Notes under the pieces: generated by a model
What the model was told of the DNA's origin: nothing
Seen by the model: the letters and a program-made list of their open reading frames with translations, nothing else
The model's database searches: none
Position numbers and translations under genes: made by a program
Part shown: piece by piece, positions 18,447-28,328 of the stretch
Layout of the letters: each line of letters starts with the position of its first letter
Position numbering within the stretch: position 1 is the first letter of the stretch
Assembly (NCBI GenBank): GCA_900539525.1
Contig: UQCM01000012.1
Span: 1-64,000, forward strand
From: an uncultured Blautia sp.
GTDB taxonomy: Bacteria > Bacillota > Clostridia > Lachnospirales > Lachnospiraceae
Length of the DNA: 64,000 bases
Direction: 5' to 3'

Positions 18447-21400
18447 ATGAAACACAGAAAGATAACAGCACTTATTCTGGCCGGTATTATAGCTGTAGCC
18501 GGTGCGGGACAGACGGCGATGGCAGCCGGAGCAGGGATGGATTTCCGGGATTCTGTCGGCAGAGGAGAGGAATCCAGAGATGTAAATTATGATGTCTGGT
18601 TTGAAGCTCAGGACATGCGGGATGGTGGCAATTCCACATGGATGTTCAGGGATGAAGAACTGACATTTCACCTGAATACAGATCATCTGGCAGGTGTTGA
18701 CTGCACATTTGTCTGGCAGGCAGGGGACTATAGTGAACCGGATGAGAATGGGGAAGTCTGGTTTATTGAGAATAAGGAGATCAAGTATACCCTCAGTGAT
18801 GATCGTACCGGCATCACACTGAAAGGTTCAGAGCTTCCGGTTGAACACTTTAATGTCTGCGTAACGGTAAAGAACAATGAAGAAGAGATTGCATGGGCTG
18901 ATTTCTGGGTCAATGTCAGGGATACAAAATATGAGTACCATATGCAGTATTTTTATGACGATTCCACAATATACCTGCCCCGGCAGGATTTCAGCATTGA
19001 CCGGAATTCCGGATGCTTGGTAGAGGATAAAGATCATCCGGGAGGAGAAGAGCTTCCCATAACCGTCACCGGAGTCACAGCAGTCAATGCAGATGATGAT
19101 GAAGGGGTGGATGCTGCGGTGAACGTTGAACCCTGGGAGGACGGAAACGGCTGGAATCTGCATACGAACCGTGTCGGTCACGCACTTGTCACTGTGAACT
19201 ATACGGACTGGAACGGGATAGAGGATTCTTATCACTTTGAGGTGTATATCAAAAGTGAGCGTTATCATGTGGATGTGTTCAGCAGCACCGGAACCAATAA
19301 GATGCTTCCGAATGGGAGCCTGACGCTGGATACAGGGGTTTCTATGGAGTGCTATGATGAAGAAACAGATACTCATTATCCCGGAGACGTGTCAGATGTA
19401 CAGATCCGGTGGGAGTATGACGAAAACAGTGATACCTATGCGTTTGATGAAAAGGACGGTAAGCTGACAGTGACTGCACTGCAGGATGGTGAAGGTACAA
19501 ATATCCGTGCGATTGTTCTGGCCGATGGGGAAGAAGTGGCATCCTGCGATTATTGGACTGAAGTTTTCCGGGAGTATTATACCATTTCCGGCGCAGACCC
19601 GGATGGAATATGGGAATACAGCGGAGTTAAAACCATGTCACCGGTGCTGAAGCACTTTCACAGTGATCAGCCAGATGGAGTTGTGACAGAAGCAGCCCGC
19701 TATCGTATTGAAGGAGACTGGTGGGCCTTTTCTGTTACAGACGCAGAAGGCAATGCGGTTACAGAGGATCATAACTGCGGGCGGGCTCCGTTTACCGTCA
19801 CAAGGAAAACAACGGAGGGATTCCGGATTACGCTGATTGCAGATCTGTATGATGAGGAAAGCGATGCCGGGAATGAAGAGGATAAGTATTATGAAGCAGA
19901 ACGTCGCGATGTCTGGGTAGACGGTCTGGATTATTCTGTGTGGTTTGAAGATGGCTTGCGTGAGGACCATTATACCTGGGTGTTCAGTGATGAAGATGTA
20001 CATGTTTCTCTGAATACGGAAAAACTGCAGGAACATGATATGGAGGCTGTGACGGTCGAGTGGCTGGTTGGAGTATGGAATGATGAAGCGCAGGACATAA
20101 CAGAAAAACTGCCTTCTAATGTTTATACGGGTTCTGCCGAAGGGATTATTCTTCATGGAGAATTGCTGGATAAGATCCGTGATCAGCTGAGAAATACAAG
20201 CGGTTTTGATGTACAGGTGATCGTTAAGGCGAATGATGAGGAAGTTTTCCGGGAAGGTTTTGGCGTGGATTTGCGTGATCCGGTATATGACTACTGGATG
20301 CCTTATTTCCAGGAGGGTTCCATTGAACAGCTGCCACGCTGGAATCTGGGAATCGACCGGAATTCAGGATGCCGGTTAGAGAATGCAGATCATCCTTACG
20401 GGGAAGAGTTTCCGGTGGAAGTCACTTATGTTTCTGCGAAAAATGCTGATGACGATGAAGGAGAAGGTGATGCAGTCACTGTGGAACCATGGGATGATGG
20501 AAACGGCTGGAACGTACACATGAACCGTCAGGGTCATGCCATCGTCACAGTGATGTACAAAGACTGGGACGGGCAGAAAGCATCCTACACGATTGACGTG
20601 TATATTCATGGTGAAATCTATAATATTGATATCTACAGTGATACAGATACCGGCCGACTGCTTCCCGGAAAGAGCCTTACCCTGCATGTCAATACCCGGC
20701 GGGAGTGTTACGATGAGGAAAAAGATTTCCATTTTGATGGAGATACATCGGATGTGGAGATCCGGTGGGAATATGATGAGAATCATCGCTCATTTACCTT
20801 TAAGGAAGAAAACAACGGAAATCTGACGGTTACCGCACGGGATGATGCAGAAAATTACGACAGCACTGAGGTCAGGGCAATCGCTTATGTGGGAGAGGAA
20901 GAGGTGGCCTCCTGTAATTACGGGGTGGAAGTGCAGGAAGAGTATTATATCATTTCTGTACCGGATTTCGGAAGCGGACTGGAATATGGGAAAGAGGCCT
21001 CGCTGGTGCCGGTGCTGAAGCGATTTAACAGTGGGATGCCTGACGGTGAGCCGACGGCGGCGGCCCGCTATCGTGTCGAAGGAGACTGGTGGGCATTTTC
21101 AATCGAAGATGCGGATGGAAATGTCATCACAGAGGAAGATAACTGCGGTACAGCCCCGTTTACGATTACCAGAAAAACGATCAACGGATTTCGGATCACT
21201 CTGAAAGCAGATCTCTATGATGAGGAACGGGATACAGAGAATGAAGAAGGCAGATATTATGAGGTGGCACGGCAGGATATCTGGGTTGACGGAATAAACT
21301 GCGGGATATCGTTTGGAGACGAAGATGGAGCGAATGGACTGCGTGAAGATCATTATACCTGGCTGTTTAATGATGAAACAATGACCATTCCGGTCCGGAT

Positions 21401-23486
21401 GGAGCATCTGGATGTATGGAACACGGAAGGAGTGACTGCAGAACTGCTGGTGGGCGTTTGGAATGAGCAGAACGAGTGTCTGGATCAGATCGAGCTTCCT
21501 GCAGGTGCATGCATATTTGACCGGGATGGGATCACGCTTAACGGAGAGATTTTATTTGAGAACAGAAATCTGTTGAAGGATGAGTGCAATTTTGATGTCC
21601 AGGTGATTGTCAGGGTTGATGGAGAGGAAGTATCACGCGAAGGCTTTGGTGCAGATGTACGTGAACCATTTGCAGCACCCTGTGATGACTGGGACGAAGA
21701 TGTTCTTTCAGATTACAGCAAATCTTTTGAAAAAGGCATTTTTACTTATTATGTTTCGAATAAAGAACATCCTTACGGACAAAGATATGACATCACGATT
21801 ACGGATATCACGATAGAAGATCTGCGGGAAGAACCGGATGCAGACAACCCGGTACTGACAGCAAAAAAGAGTGCAGACGGAAGCTGGAAGGTGGAAGCGC
21901 ATAATTATGGAACCGCAGTTCTCCACTATACAGCTGTGCATGATGAACTGGGAGAAGTGACCTTTGATATCACGAAAGATGTGGTGGAGGAGTATTTCCG
22001 GACATCTCTTAAAGTCGATCCGTATCCGGTCATGCTTCCGGGTGCAGAGATTACGCTCAGGCTTCAGGTATGGCATTACGCAGCCGGAAAGAAAGCGGAG
22101 CTGCTGACAGCAGACAGATATTCCATAGTATCACTTGATTATAACAGGGATTGGTTTGAGATTACGGAAGATAAGACTTCCCATGAACTCACCGTGAGGG
22201 CGAACGAAGAGTGGGAGATTGAAGACGTCATTCAGGGAATGGTGAAGATTCCGCTGGGTAAAGAGGGCGAATTCTACGAGACTGACTTTGGCAGCAGGTT
22301 CTGGATCTGCAGTGAGTATGACAGAGTAGATGCAGAGGATATTATCACAGAACCCGGGGCAACGGTGACAGCTGCAGATATGAAAGCAGTCCTGAAACGG
22401 TATAATGCAGAGTATCCGGATGGCAAAGCTCTGGATCAGAGTGCGTTCCAGCTGGAGATTCTGGAAGACAGTAAATACTTTGTCATGAATGATGGAGAGG
22501 AAAGCTTTACCGTAAAAGAAAATATTCCGGAGCTGGAGGATGGACCCGTCACAGAAACAGTCTGGATCTGGCCTTTGGAGGAAGATGGTGGAATACCGCA
22601 ATTTCTGCAGGTGGATGTGACTATTTGCAGCCATAACGGAATGAAGACCACGATTCCTGCTACCTGCACCACAGACGGAAGTACTACGATTACATGTGAA
22701 AAGTGCGGTAAAATACTGGAGACCACTGTGCAGCCTGCTGCGGGACATAAGATGGTGACGATTATTGACAGCGAAGCAACCTGTGCGGTACCGGGCAGAC
22801 AGCACACGGAATGCTCGGTATGCCATGGCAACAGAAAAGAACTGCCGGATATTGCAGCCACCGGAAAGCACAGCTATGGTAACTATTCGGTGACCAGGAA
22901 AGCTACTGCACTGGAAGAAGGTACAGAGACACGCACCTGCGCCGTTTGCCATGCCTCAGAGAGCAGAGTGATCCCCAGAATGCAGGCAACGATCAGTGTT
23001 CCGGGCACAGGATTCCCGCTGAAGATAAAACAGAAGATTTCCTTCAAAGTCACGGAACTGGCTGATGGTGATTTTGTAAAGTCCTGGACTTCCAGCAATA
23101 CAAAGATTGTTAAGGTGACCGGTGACAAAAAGGGTACGATTAAACTGACAGCTCAGAAGAAGACCGGAAAAGCAACCATAACCATTACGACGGCCGCCGG
23201 TGCGAAGGCAACGATCAGTGTAAATGTTCAGAAGGCAGATGTGGTCACAAAGAAAATCAAAGGTGTCTCAAAGAAAATAACCCTGAAGAAGAAGGAAGTC
23301 ATGGATCTGAAGGCGGTACCGGAGCCGCTCACCAGCAGGCAGAAGCTGACATACGCCTCCTCGAATAAAAAGATTGTGTCCGTCAGTGCCAAAGGTAAGA
23401 TCAAAGGCATGAAACCGGGAAAAGCAGTGATTACGATCAAATCCGGAAAAGCTGTCTTTAAATGTGCGGTTACTGTGAAAGGATAA
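18447..23486 (+). CDS. Large secreted repeat protein with Ig-like (Big_2) C-terminus
   Basis: A 1679-residue exported protein. The ATG at 18447 is 7 bases after AAGGGAGG; an ATG at 18441 is too close to that site. A signal peptide (MKHRKITALILAGIIAVAG) ends near ATMAAG. The main body is two full tandem units of about 450 residues (starting near 18582 and 19926) and a third partial one from about 21291. Each unit begins with a V/L.Y.VWFE-like strand and HYTW or NSTWMF, and the first two include DFSIDRNSGC or NLGIDRNSGC and GDWWAFSV/I. Then come CxxC knuckles (ITCEKCGK, HTECSVCHG, RTCAVCHA) and two Big_2-like domains, the last rich in lysine (SSNKKIVSVSAKGKIKGMKP). No LPxTG or transmembrane anchor. 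Probably a surface or matrix protein; I do not recognise the repeat unit. Confidence 0.85.
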   Translation: MKHRKITALILAGIIAVAGAGQTAMAAGAGMDFRDSVGRGEESRDVNYDVWFEAQDMRDGGNSTWMFRDEELTFHLNTDHLAGVDCTFVWQAGDYSEPDENGEVWFIENKEIKYTLSDDRTGITLKGSELPVEHFNVCVTVKNNEEEIAWADFWVNVRDTKYEYHMQYFYDDSTIYLPRQDFSIDRNSGCLVEDKDHPGGEELPITVTGVTAVNADDDEGVDAAVNVEPWEDGNGWNLHTNRVGHALVTVNYTDWNGIEDSYHFEVYIKSERYHVDVFSSTGTNKMLPNGSLTLDTGVSMECYDEETDTHYPGDVSDVQIRWEYDENSDTYAFDEKDGKLTVTALQDGEGTNIRAIVLADGEEVASCDYWTEVFREYYTISGADPDGIWEYSGVKTMSPVLKHFHSDQPDGVVTEAARYRIEGDWWAFSVTDAEGNAVTEDHNCGRAPFTVTRKTTEGFRITLIADLYDEESDAGNEEDKYYEAERRDVWVDGLDYSVWFEDGLREDHYTWVFSDEDVHVSLNTEKLQEHDMEAVTVEWLVGVWNDEAQDITEKLPSNVYTGSAEGIILHGELLDKIRDQLRNTSGFDVQVIVKANDEEVFREGFGVDLRDPVYDYWMPYFQEGSIEQLPRWNLGIDRNSGCRLENADHPYGEEFPVEVTYVSAKNADDDEGEGDAVTVEPWDDGNGWNVHMNRQGHAIVTVMYKDWDGQKASYTIDVYIHGEIYNIDIYSDTDTGRLLPGKSLTLHVNTRRECYDEEKDFHFDGDTSDVEIRWEYDENHRSFTFKEENNGNLTVTARDDAENYDSTEVRAIAYVGEEEVASCNYGVEVQEEYYIISVPDFGSGLEYGKEASLVPVLKRFNSGMPDGEPTAAARYRVEGDWWAFSIEDADGNVITEEDNCGTAPFTITRKTINGFRITLKADLYDEERDTENEEGRYYEVARQDIWVDGINCGISFGDEDGANGLREDHYTWLFNDETMTIPVRMEHLDVWNTEGVTAELLVGVWNEQNECLDQIELPAGACIFDRDGITLNGEILFENRNLLKDECNFDVQVIVRVDGEEVSREGFGADVREPFAAPCDDWDEDVLSDYSKSFEKGIFTYYVSNKEHPYGQRYDITITDITIEDLREEPDADNPVLTAKKSADGSWKVEAHNYGTAVLHYTAVHDELGEVTFDITKDVVEEYFRTSLKVDPYPVMLPGAEITLRLQVWHYAAGKKAELLTADRYSIVSLDYNRDWFEITEDKTSHELTVRANEEWEIEDVIQGMVKIPLGKEGEFYETDFGSRFWICSEYDRVDAEDIITEPGATVTAADMKAVLKRYNAEYPDGKALDQSAFQLEILEDSKYFVMNDGEESFTVKENIPELEDGPVTETVWIWPLEEDGGIPQFLQVDVTICSHNGMKTTIPATCTTDGSTTITCEKCGKILETTVQPAAGHKMVTIIDSEATCAVPGRQHTECSVCHGNRKELPDIAATGKHSYGNYSVTRKATALEEGTETRTCAVCHASESRVIPRMQATISVPGTGFPLKIKQKISFKVTELADGDFVKSWTSSNTKIVKVTGDKKGTIKLTAQKKTGKATITITTAAGAKATISVNVQKADVVTKKIKGVSKKITLKKKEVMDLKAVPEPLTSRQKLTYASSNKKIVSVSAKGKIKGMKPGKAVITIKSGKAVFKCAVTVKG

Positions 23487-23519
23487 AAATAACCAGGTCA
23501 CAGAAATTGTAAATTGCTG

Positions 23520-23548
23520 TTAACAAGAAAACGTCTGTTTGCTATACT
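23520..23548 (+). promoter_or_regulatory. Probable sbcDC promoter, -10 in the loop of a palindrome
   Basis: TTAACA (23520-23525), a 17-base spacer and TATACT (23543-23548). The -10 element falls at the top of the 18-bp palindrome at 23528-23567. Confidence 0.5.
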
Positions 23549-23567
23549 ATATAGCAAACAGGCGTTT
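23528..23567. terminator. 18-bp hairpin after the secreted protein gene
   Basis: AAACGTCTGTTTGCTATA / TATAGCAAACAGGCGTTT with a 4-base loop and one G-T mismatch, followed by TATCTTGG. It lies 41 bases after the preceding stop and could end that transcript, but it also contains the -10 of a likely promoter, so it may be a regulatory palindrome instead. Confidence 0.55.
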
Positions 23568-23570
23568 TAT

Positions 23571-23746
23571 CTTGGAAGTAGATAAGACTCCCACCTCTAT
23601 AGGTGGTGAGTAAAACAAATTTGTCTTGGTGGGAGTCCAATCTCCTTCCAAGATAAAGCCTCCGGCGGATCGCAGGCGTGGTCAGTGGAAGAATGCTTCG
23701 CATTCGACCACACCGCGGCAAGTACGCCAAGGCGTACTTGAATATA
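23571..23746. ncRNA. Hairpin-rich leader before sbcD, possible IS200/IS605-like end
   Basis: At least four stems in 176 bases: TCTTGGAAG / CTTCCAAGA enclosing GACTCCCACC / GGTGGGAGTC, with CCACCTCTATAGGTGG nested in it; then GTGGTC / GACCAC around AATGCTTCGCATT; then CAAGTACGCC / GGCGTACTTG. Read on the minus strand the ACTCACCACCTATAGAGG hairpin resembles the right-end hairpin of IS200/IS605-type elements, where tnpB guide RNAs also lie. No tnpB is present. The last hairpin has a relative at 54731. Either a structured 5' leader of sbcD or an element remnant. Confidence 0.4.
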
Positions 23747-23778
23747 AAATGACAGTAAGAAAGGAGCCAAACAAAAAG

Positions 23779-24927
23779 ATGAAGTTTTTTCACCTGTCTG
23801 ATCTTCATATCGGACTGAAACTTATGAACAGGGATCTTCTGGGAGATCAGGCGTACATCCTGGATCAGATCGTGGCGGCTGCGAAGGAGGAGCAGCCGGA
23901 TGCAGTTGTGATTGCGGGAGATATTTATGATAAGGCGATACCGTCTGCGGAGGCGGTAGAGCTGTTTGACCGGTTTGTTACCGGACTTGCCGAAGCCCTT
24001 CCGGACGGGGAGATTATGATGATCAGCGGAAACCATGACAGTGCGCCGAGGGTCAATGTATTCCGCGGTGTGCTTCGCAGCAGGAAAATCCACATGATCG
24101 GAATGCCGCCGCAGCGGCCGGAGGATTCGATAGAGAAGGTTACCATGACCGATGCGTACGGGAATGTGAATTTCTATCTGCTTCCCTTTGTCAGGCCCTC
24201 CATGGTGAAGCAGATCGTCGGAACGGATGAGAATGGATGCAATCTTTCCTATAACGAAACGCTCCATAAGCTCATCGGGCGGGAACAGATCAATCCGGAT
24301 GAGAGAAATGTTCTGGTGAGCCATCAGTTCTATCTTCCTGCCGGAACGGATCCGGATCAGGTGGAGCGGATGGGCTCGGAGATCCGGACAGTGGGGAATA
24401 TTGACGAAGTAAAGGCGGATATTCTGGAGCGCTTTGACTATGCGGCGCTCGGGCATATCCATAAGCCCATGAAGGCGGGAAGGGAATCCTTCCGTTACTG
24501 CGGGACGCCCCTTGCATGCTCGGTGGATGAAGCCGGTCAGCAAAAAGGGATCATCATGGTCGAGCTGCCGGAAAAGGGAGAAGTAAGGACTTCGGTTCTG
24601 CCGCTTGTCCCGCTGCGTCAGGTGCGGGTTATAAAAGGCACGCTCTCAGAGGTGCTGCGCCAGGGCTGCGGGGATTATGTAACCGTCATTCTGACAGACC
24701 GGGAGGATCTGGATGTGATCGATATGCAGGACAGGCTGCGCAGCGAATTTCCGAATCTGCTGGAAATCCGTCGGGAGACTCTGCGCCGGGCAGATTACAG
24801 CAGTACCTGTACAGAGGAGGCAGTGCTGGATCCCTTTGCGCTGTGCTGTTCCTTCCTGAAAGATCTGGATGTTCAGGAAAAGGATCTGCTGCAGGATGTC
24901 ATCAACTACGTGCAGGAGGTGAGATGA
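23779..24927 (+). CDS. sbcD: DNA double-strand exonuclease SbcCD, nuclease subunit
   Basis: A 382-residue Mre11-type phosphoesterase that with SbcC cleaves DNA hairpins and blocked ends. Metal-binding motifs are visible in order: FFHLSDLHIG (start), VVIAGDIYDKA, MMISGNHDSAPR, VSHQFY and ALGHIHKP. A C-terminal capping domain follows. The ATG at 23779 gives the canonical start MKFFHLSDLH; AAGGAG lies 12 bases upstream. The frame is open further upstream through the hairpin leader, but that part is not protein-like. sbcC starts 1 base after the stop. Confidence 0.95.
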   Translation: MKFFHLSDLHIGLKLMNRDLLGDQAYILDQIVAAAKEEQPDAVVIAGDIYDKAIPSAEAVELFDRFVTGLAEALPDGEIMMISGNHDSAPRVNVFRGVLRSRKIHMIGMPPQRPEDSIEKVTMTDAYGNVNFYLLPFVRPSMVKQIVGTDENGCNLSYNETLHKLIGREQINPDERNVLVSHQFYLPAGTDPDQVERMGSEIRTVGNIDEVKADILERFDYAALGHIHKPMKAGRESFRYCGTPLACSVDEAGQQKGIIMVELPEKGEVRTSVLPLVPLRQVRVIKGTLSEVLRQGCGDYVTVILTDREDLDVIDMQDRLRSEFPNLLEIRRETLRRADYSSTCTEEAVLDPFALCCSFLKDLDVQEKDLLQDVINYVQEVR

Positions 24928-24928
24928 T

Positions 24929-27900
24929 ATGAAACCACTGAAAGTAACGATGCAGGCCTTCGGTTCCTATGGCCGGAAAACAGAGATTGATTTTACCGTG
25001 CCGGATCAGAATCTGTTTCTGATCACAGGAGATACGGGAGCCGGAAAGACCACGATCTTCGACGCGCTTGTTTTCGCACTTTACGGCGCGACAGGCTCTG
25101 CCAGCAATAAAAAGGACGGGGCGGAGCTGCAGAGTCAGTTTGCGGGCTATGACAGAGAGCCCTTTGTGGAGCTTACCTTTTTGGAACAAAGCGGTGAGGA
25201 AACCGGAATCTATACGGTACGCCGGGTTCCCAGGCATATCCGTCCGCTGAAGCGCAGGAGCAGGGAAGGATTTAAAGAGGAAAAAGAGACGGTTTCTCTG
25301 ATCATGCCGGATGGCCTGGAATATTCCCGGAACGTGAAGGAGACCGACAAAAAGCTGGAAGAGATCGTCGGGCTGACCAGGGAGCAGTTCATGCAGGTGG
25401 CCATGATCGCCCAGGGAGAGTTTATGGAGCTGCTCCGTGCCAGATCAGATGATAAGAAAGTGATCTTTCGGAAGCTTTTCAATACGCAGATGTATCAGGA
25501 TGTAGTGGAAGAGCTGGGAAGACGCCGGAAAGAAAAAATGTCGGAGATCGCCCGGATCCGTACGGCCTGTCAGACAGAGGTGGGGCATCTTGTGCTCAAC
25601 GGGGATTCGGGACAGGAGGAGACACTGCGGGAACTCAGAAAGCGTATCCTTTCCTCGGACAGACTCTCCGTGACGGATATGGAAGCACTTCTTGAGGAGC
25701 TTGGTCTGCTCTGCGGGCAGTTAAAAGAGAAGAAAGAACAGACACAAAAGCAGTACGATACAGCCGGTCAGATACGGGATGCCAGACGGGATGCGCTCAG
25801 CAGCGCCAGGAATCTGCTGAAATTTTTCGGGCAGCTTTCGCAGGCGGTAAAAGAACTGGAGGAATGCAGAGAACAGGAGGAAGAAATCCGTGCGGCTGCA
25901 GATCTGATGGCACAGATCCATGCGGCCTATGAGATCCGGGCCGTGTATCAGAGATACCGGGATGCGGATGCCACGGTAAAGGACACAGAAAAAAAGCTGA
26001 AGGAACAGCAGGAAGTGCTGCCGGGACGGGAAACAGCATATCAGAATGCGGCAGCTGCAGAAGCAGAGGCAAAAGAGGCACAGGCACAGGAGCTGGCGGC
26101 CTTTTCGAAGGTGTCAGAGCGGGTGGCGAAAGCGCGGGAGCGTTTTGCAAAGATCCGTATAGCCGTTCTTGAAGTGAAGGCAGAGGAGGCAGCTGCGAAG
26201 AAAGCGGATGATGAAGCCGCTGCAGCGAAGGGACAGCTGGAGCAGCTGGAGCGTCAGGAGAAGAGCTGGAGAGAGCAGAGCGAAACATTAAAGGATGCGC
26301 AGATGCTCCTGGCGCTCTGGGAAGTGAAGCATACGGAAGCGGATGCACTGACAGCGGATGCCGCAGCTGTGAAAAAGGCGCAGCGGGATGTGGCGGGCCA
26401 AAGGAAAAAAGCGCAGAGCGCGGTACAGGAATACGAAGAGGCAAGACAGAAATATCAGGAGACAAATAAAGCGTATGTGGAAATGCAGAATGCTTTCCTG
26501 GATGCCCAGGCAGGGATCCTGGCAAAAAGCAGGCTGAAGGCAGGAGAGCCATGTCCGGTGTGCGGCTCCACCCATCATCCCCGTCCCTGTGAGCTGTCAG
26601 TGGAGCATCAGAATCTGACCAGAGAAGCAGTGGATGAACTGGGAAGAAATGTCGGGGAGCTTCAGATGAAATGGAACAGGAGGGCTTCGGCATCAAAGTC
26701 TGCGAAAGACCTGCTGGATGAGCGGGAAAGAAATTATGTAAAAGCGATGGATGCGCTGCGTGAACGGATGGCCGGAAGTATCCCAAAGATCCCGGATGCA
26801 TTGACTACGGAGCAGGCGGAGGCCCTGCTTGGAAGCTGGAAAGAAGCCCTCATGGAAGAAGGCATTCTTCTGAAGAAAAATGCAGAGACATTTGCGGCGG
26901 TGCAGCAGTTATTAAAGGGCATTGAAGAAAAGAAACTGTCACTTCGGACACTGTCTGATCAGGCAGAGAAGAAAGCGGTGGATGCAAAAACAGCACTCGC
27001 AGGCAGCCGTGCAGCCCTGGAGGAGCTGAAAGCTTCCGGGGATTATCAGACGGAGGCAGAAGCGGAGCATGCCCTGACAGAAGCGAAAGTAAAGAAAGAG
27101 GCGAAGGATGCAGCATATGCGGCAGCCCACAGGAAAGCGCAGAGTGCGAAGACCGCCCGGGAAAAAGCCGGTACCTTAGTGGAGCGCTATACGAAGGAGC
27201 TTCCGGCCCTCAGAGAGGAGCAGGCGGCACGCAGGGCCTCCTATGAAAGCATTCTTCAGGAAAAAGCGCTTACGGAAGAAGAGTGGATCCGGATCACCGA
27301 AAGGCATGACAGGACAGAGACGGATGACCTGCAGACACGGATCGAAGAATACAAAAAGAAAAAAGCAGCTGCAGAAAGCATGCAGAAGTATGCCAGAGAG
27401 GCCATCGGAGAGCAGGAGCGTCCGGTACTGGAGGAACTGGAGGCTGCGATGCAGGAAGCAGAAGAATTACTGAGAAGTGTGCAAAAGCAGCTGGAGCAAT
27501 GCAAAGAAGAATACAGGGTGAACCAGGCGGTTTATGATGCGCTGGCACCAAAGATGGAAGAGCGCAATACCGTTACACAGGAATATACAAGGATGGACAG
27601 CCTCTATAACCGCCTGTCAGGTAAGGTCAGCGGGGCGCGCATGGACATCGAGACCTTTGTGCAGAGATATTATCTGGAGAGGATCCTCCATGCGGCCAAT
27701 GTCAGATTTCAGGAAATGTCGGCGGGGCAGTTTGAGCTTCGGATGTATGATATTGAGAAAGCAGGAGAAGGAAAGAACAGGGGACTGGACCTGATGGTCT
27801 ATTCTGCTGTTACGGGAAAGGAGCGGGAAGTGAGGACGCTTTCCGGAGGAGAGTCCTTTATGGCTGCACTCTCACTGGCACTCGGTATGGCGGACCAGAT

Positions 27901-28132
27901 TCAGGAAAGCTCCGCATCCATTCATCTGGATGTGATGTTTATCGATGAGGGCTTTGGTTCCCTGGACGACCATGCGAGAAACCAGGCTGTGAAGGTACTG
28001 CAGCAGATGGCTGGCGGAAGCAGACAGATCGGCATCATTTCCCATGTGACGGAACTGAAGCAGGAGATCGAGGATCAGCTGATCGTCAGCAAGGACGATG
28101 GCGGCAGTCATATCAGGTGGCAGATTAGCTGA
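24929..28132 (+). CDS. sbcC: DNA double-strand exonuclease SbcCD, ATPase subunit
   Basis: A 1067-residue Rad50-like SMC ATPase. The N-terminal half-ATPase has Walker A GDTGAGKT at residues 34-41. Two long alanine-, glutamate- and lysine-rich coiled-coil arms flank the zinc hook CPVC at residues 542-545, which dimerises the arms. The C-terminal half has the signature TLSGGESFMAALSLALGM near 970 and Walker B LDVMFIDEGFGSLDD. It acts with SbcD to open DNA hairpins, a fitting neighbour in a genome rich in palindromic repeats. ATG at 24929, directly after the sbcD TGA, shows translational coupling. Confidence 0.95.
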   Translation: MKPLKVTMQAFGSYGRKTEIDFTVPDQNLFLITGDTGAGKTTIFDALVFALYGATGSASNKKDGAELQSQFAGYDREPFVELTFLEQSGEETGIYTVRRVPRHIRPLKRRSREGFKEEKETVSLIMPDGLEYSRNVKETDKKLEEIVGLTREQFMQVAMIAQGEFMELLRARSDDKKVIFRKLFNTQMYQDVVEELGRRRKEKMSEIARIRTACQTEVGHLVLNGDSGQEETLRELRKRILSSDRLSVTDMEALLEELGLLCGQLKEKKEQTQKQYDTAGQIRDARRDALSSARNLLKFFGQLSQAVKELEECREQEEEIRAAADLMAQIHAAYEIRAVYQRYRDADATVKDTEKKLKEQQEVLPGRETAYQNAAAAEAEAKEAQAQELAAFSKVSERVAKARERFAKIRIAVLEVKAEEAAAKKADDEAAAAKGQLEQLERQEKSWREQSETLKDAQMLLALWEVKHTEADALTADAAAVKKAQRDVAGQRKKAQSAVQEYEEARQKYQETNKAYVEMQNAFLDAQAGILAKSRLKAGEPCPVCGSTHHPRPCELSVEHQNLTREAVDELGRNVGELQMKWNRRASASKSAKDLLDERERNYVKAMDALRERMAGSIPKIPDALTTEQAEALLGSWKEALMEEGILLKKNAETFAAVQQLLKGIEEKKLSLRTLSDQAEKKAVDAKTALAGSRAALEELKASGDYQTEAEAEHALTEAKVKKEAKDAAYAAAHRKAQSAKTAREKAGTLVERYTKELPALREEQAARRASYESILQEKALTEEEWIRITERHDRTETDDLQTRIEEYKKKKAAAESMQKYAREAIGEQERPVLEELEAAMQEAEELLRSVQKQLEQCKEEYRVNQAVYDALAPKMEERNTVTQEYTRMDSLYNRLSGKVSGARMDIETFVQRYYLERILHAANVRFQEMSAGQFELRMYDIEKAGEGKNRGLDLMVYSAVTGKEREVRTLSGGESFMAALSLALGMADQIQESSASIHLDVMFIDEGFGSLDDHARNQAVKVLQQMAGGSRQIGIISHVTELKQEIEDQLIVSKDDGGSHIRWQIS

Positions 28133-28157
28133 GATATGGAACAGGAGCGGAAAATTT

Positions 28158-28310
28158 GTAACTGTTCAGAGTCATGCAGATTTATAAAAATTTGCTCTGG
28201 GGAGCTTGCTCAGCAGAGCAAAATTTTATAAATCTATAGGGCGAGAGCCCTGCATGAGCAAAAGGAAAGCCTCGCAGAGGCGATTTTGCGAATGGACTCT
28301 GAATAGTTAC
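28158..28310 (-). mobile_element. MITE-like element, complete 153-bp copy with target duplication
   Basis: Ends GTAACTGTTCAGAGTC and GACTCTGAATAGTTAC form 16-bp terminal inverted repeats with one mismatch. The sequence GAAAATTT occurs immediately outside both ends (28150-28157 and 28311-28318), as an 8-bp target-site duplication. Internal short hairpins are GGGCGAGAGCCC and GCCTCGCAGAGGC. No protein is encoded. This copy lies reversed relative to most others and sits just upstream of a MerR-type promoter. Confidence 0.85.
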
Positions 28311-28328
28311 GAAAATTTGAAAAAACAG

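Noticed and set aside
23626..23778. Longer sbcD N-terminus
   Set aside because: The open frame runs through stem-loop DNA and the family starts at MKFFHLSDLH.
23542..24543. A 333-codon minus-strand frame over the sbcD leader and gene
   Set aside because: It crosses the hairpin stretch and the sbcD metal motifs in antisense; no family resemblance.
25797..26801. A 334-codon minus-strand frame inside sbcC, rich in Pro, Ser, Leu and His
   Set aside because: Its composition is what results from reading the Ala/Glu/Lys-rich coiled-coil of SbcC backwards; no domain is visible.
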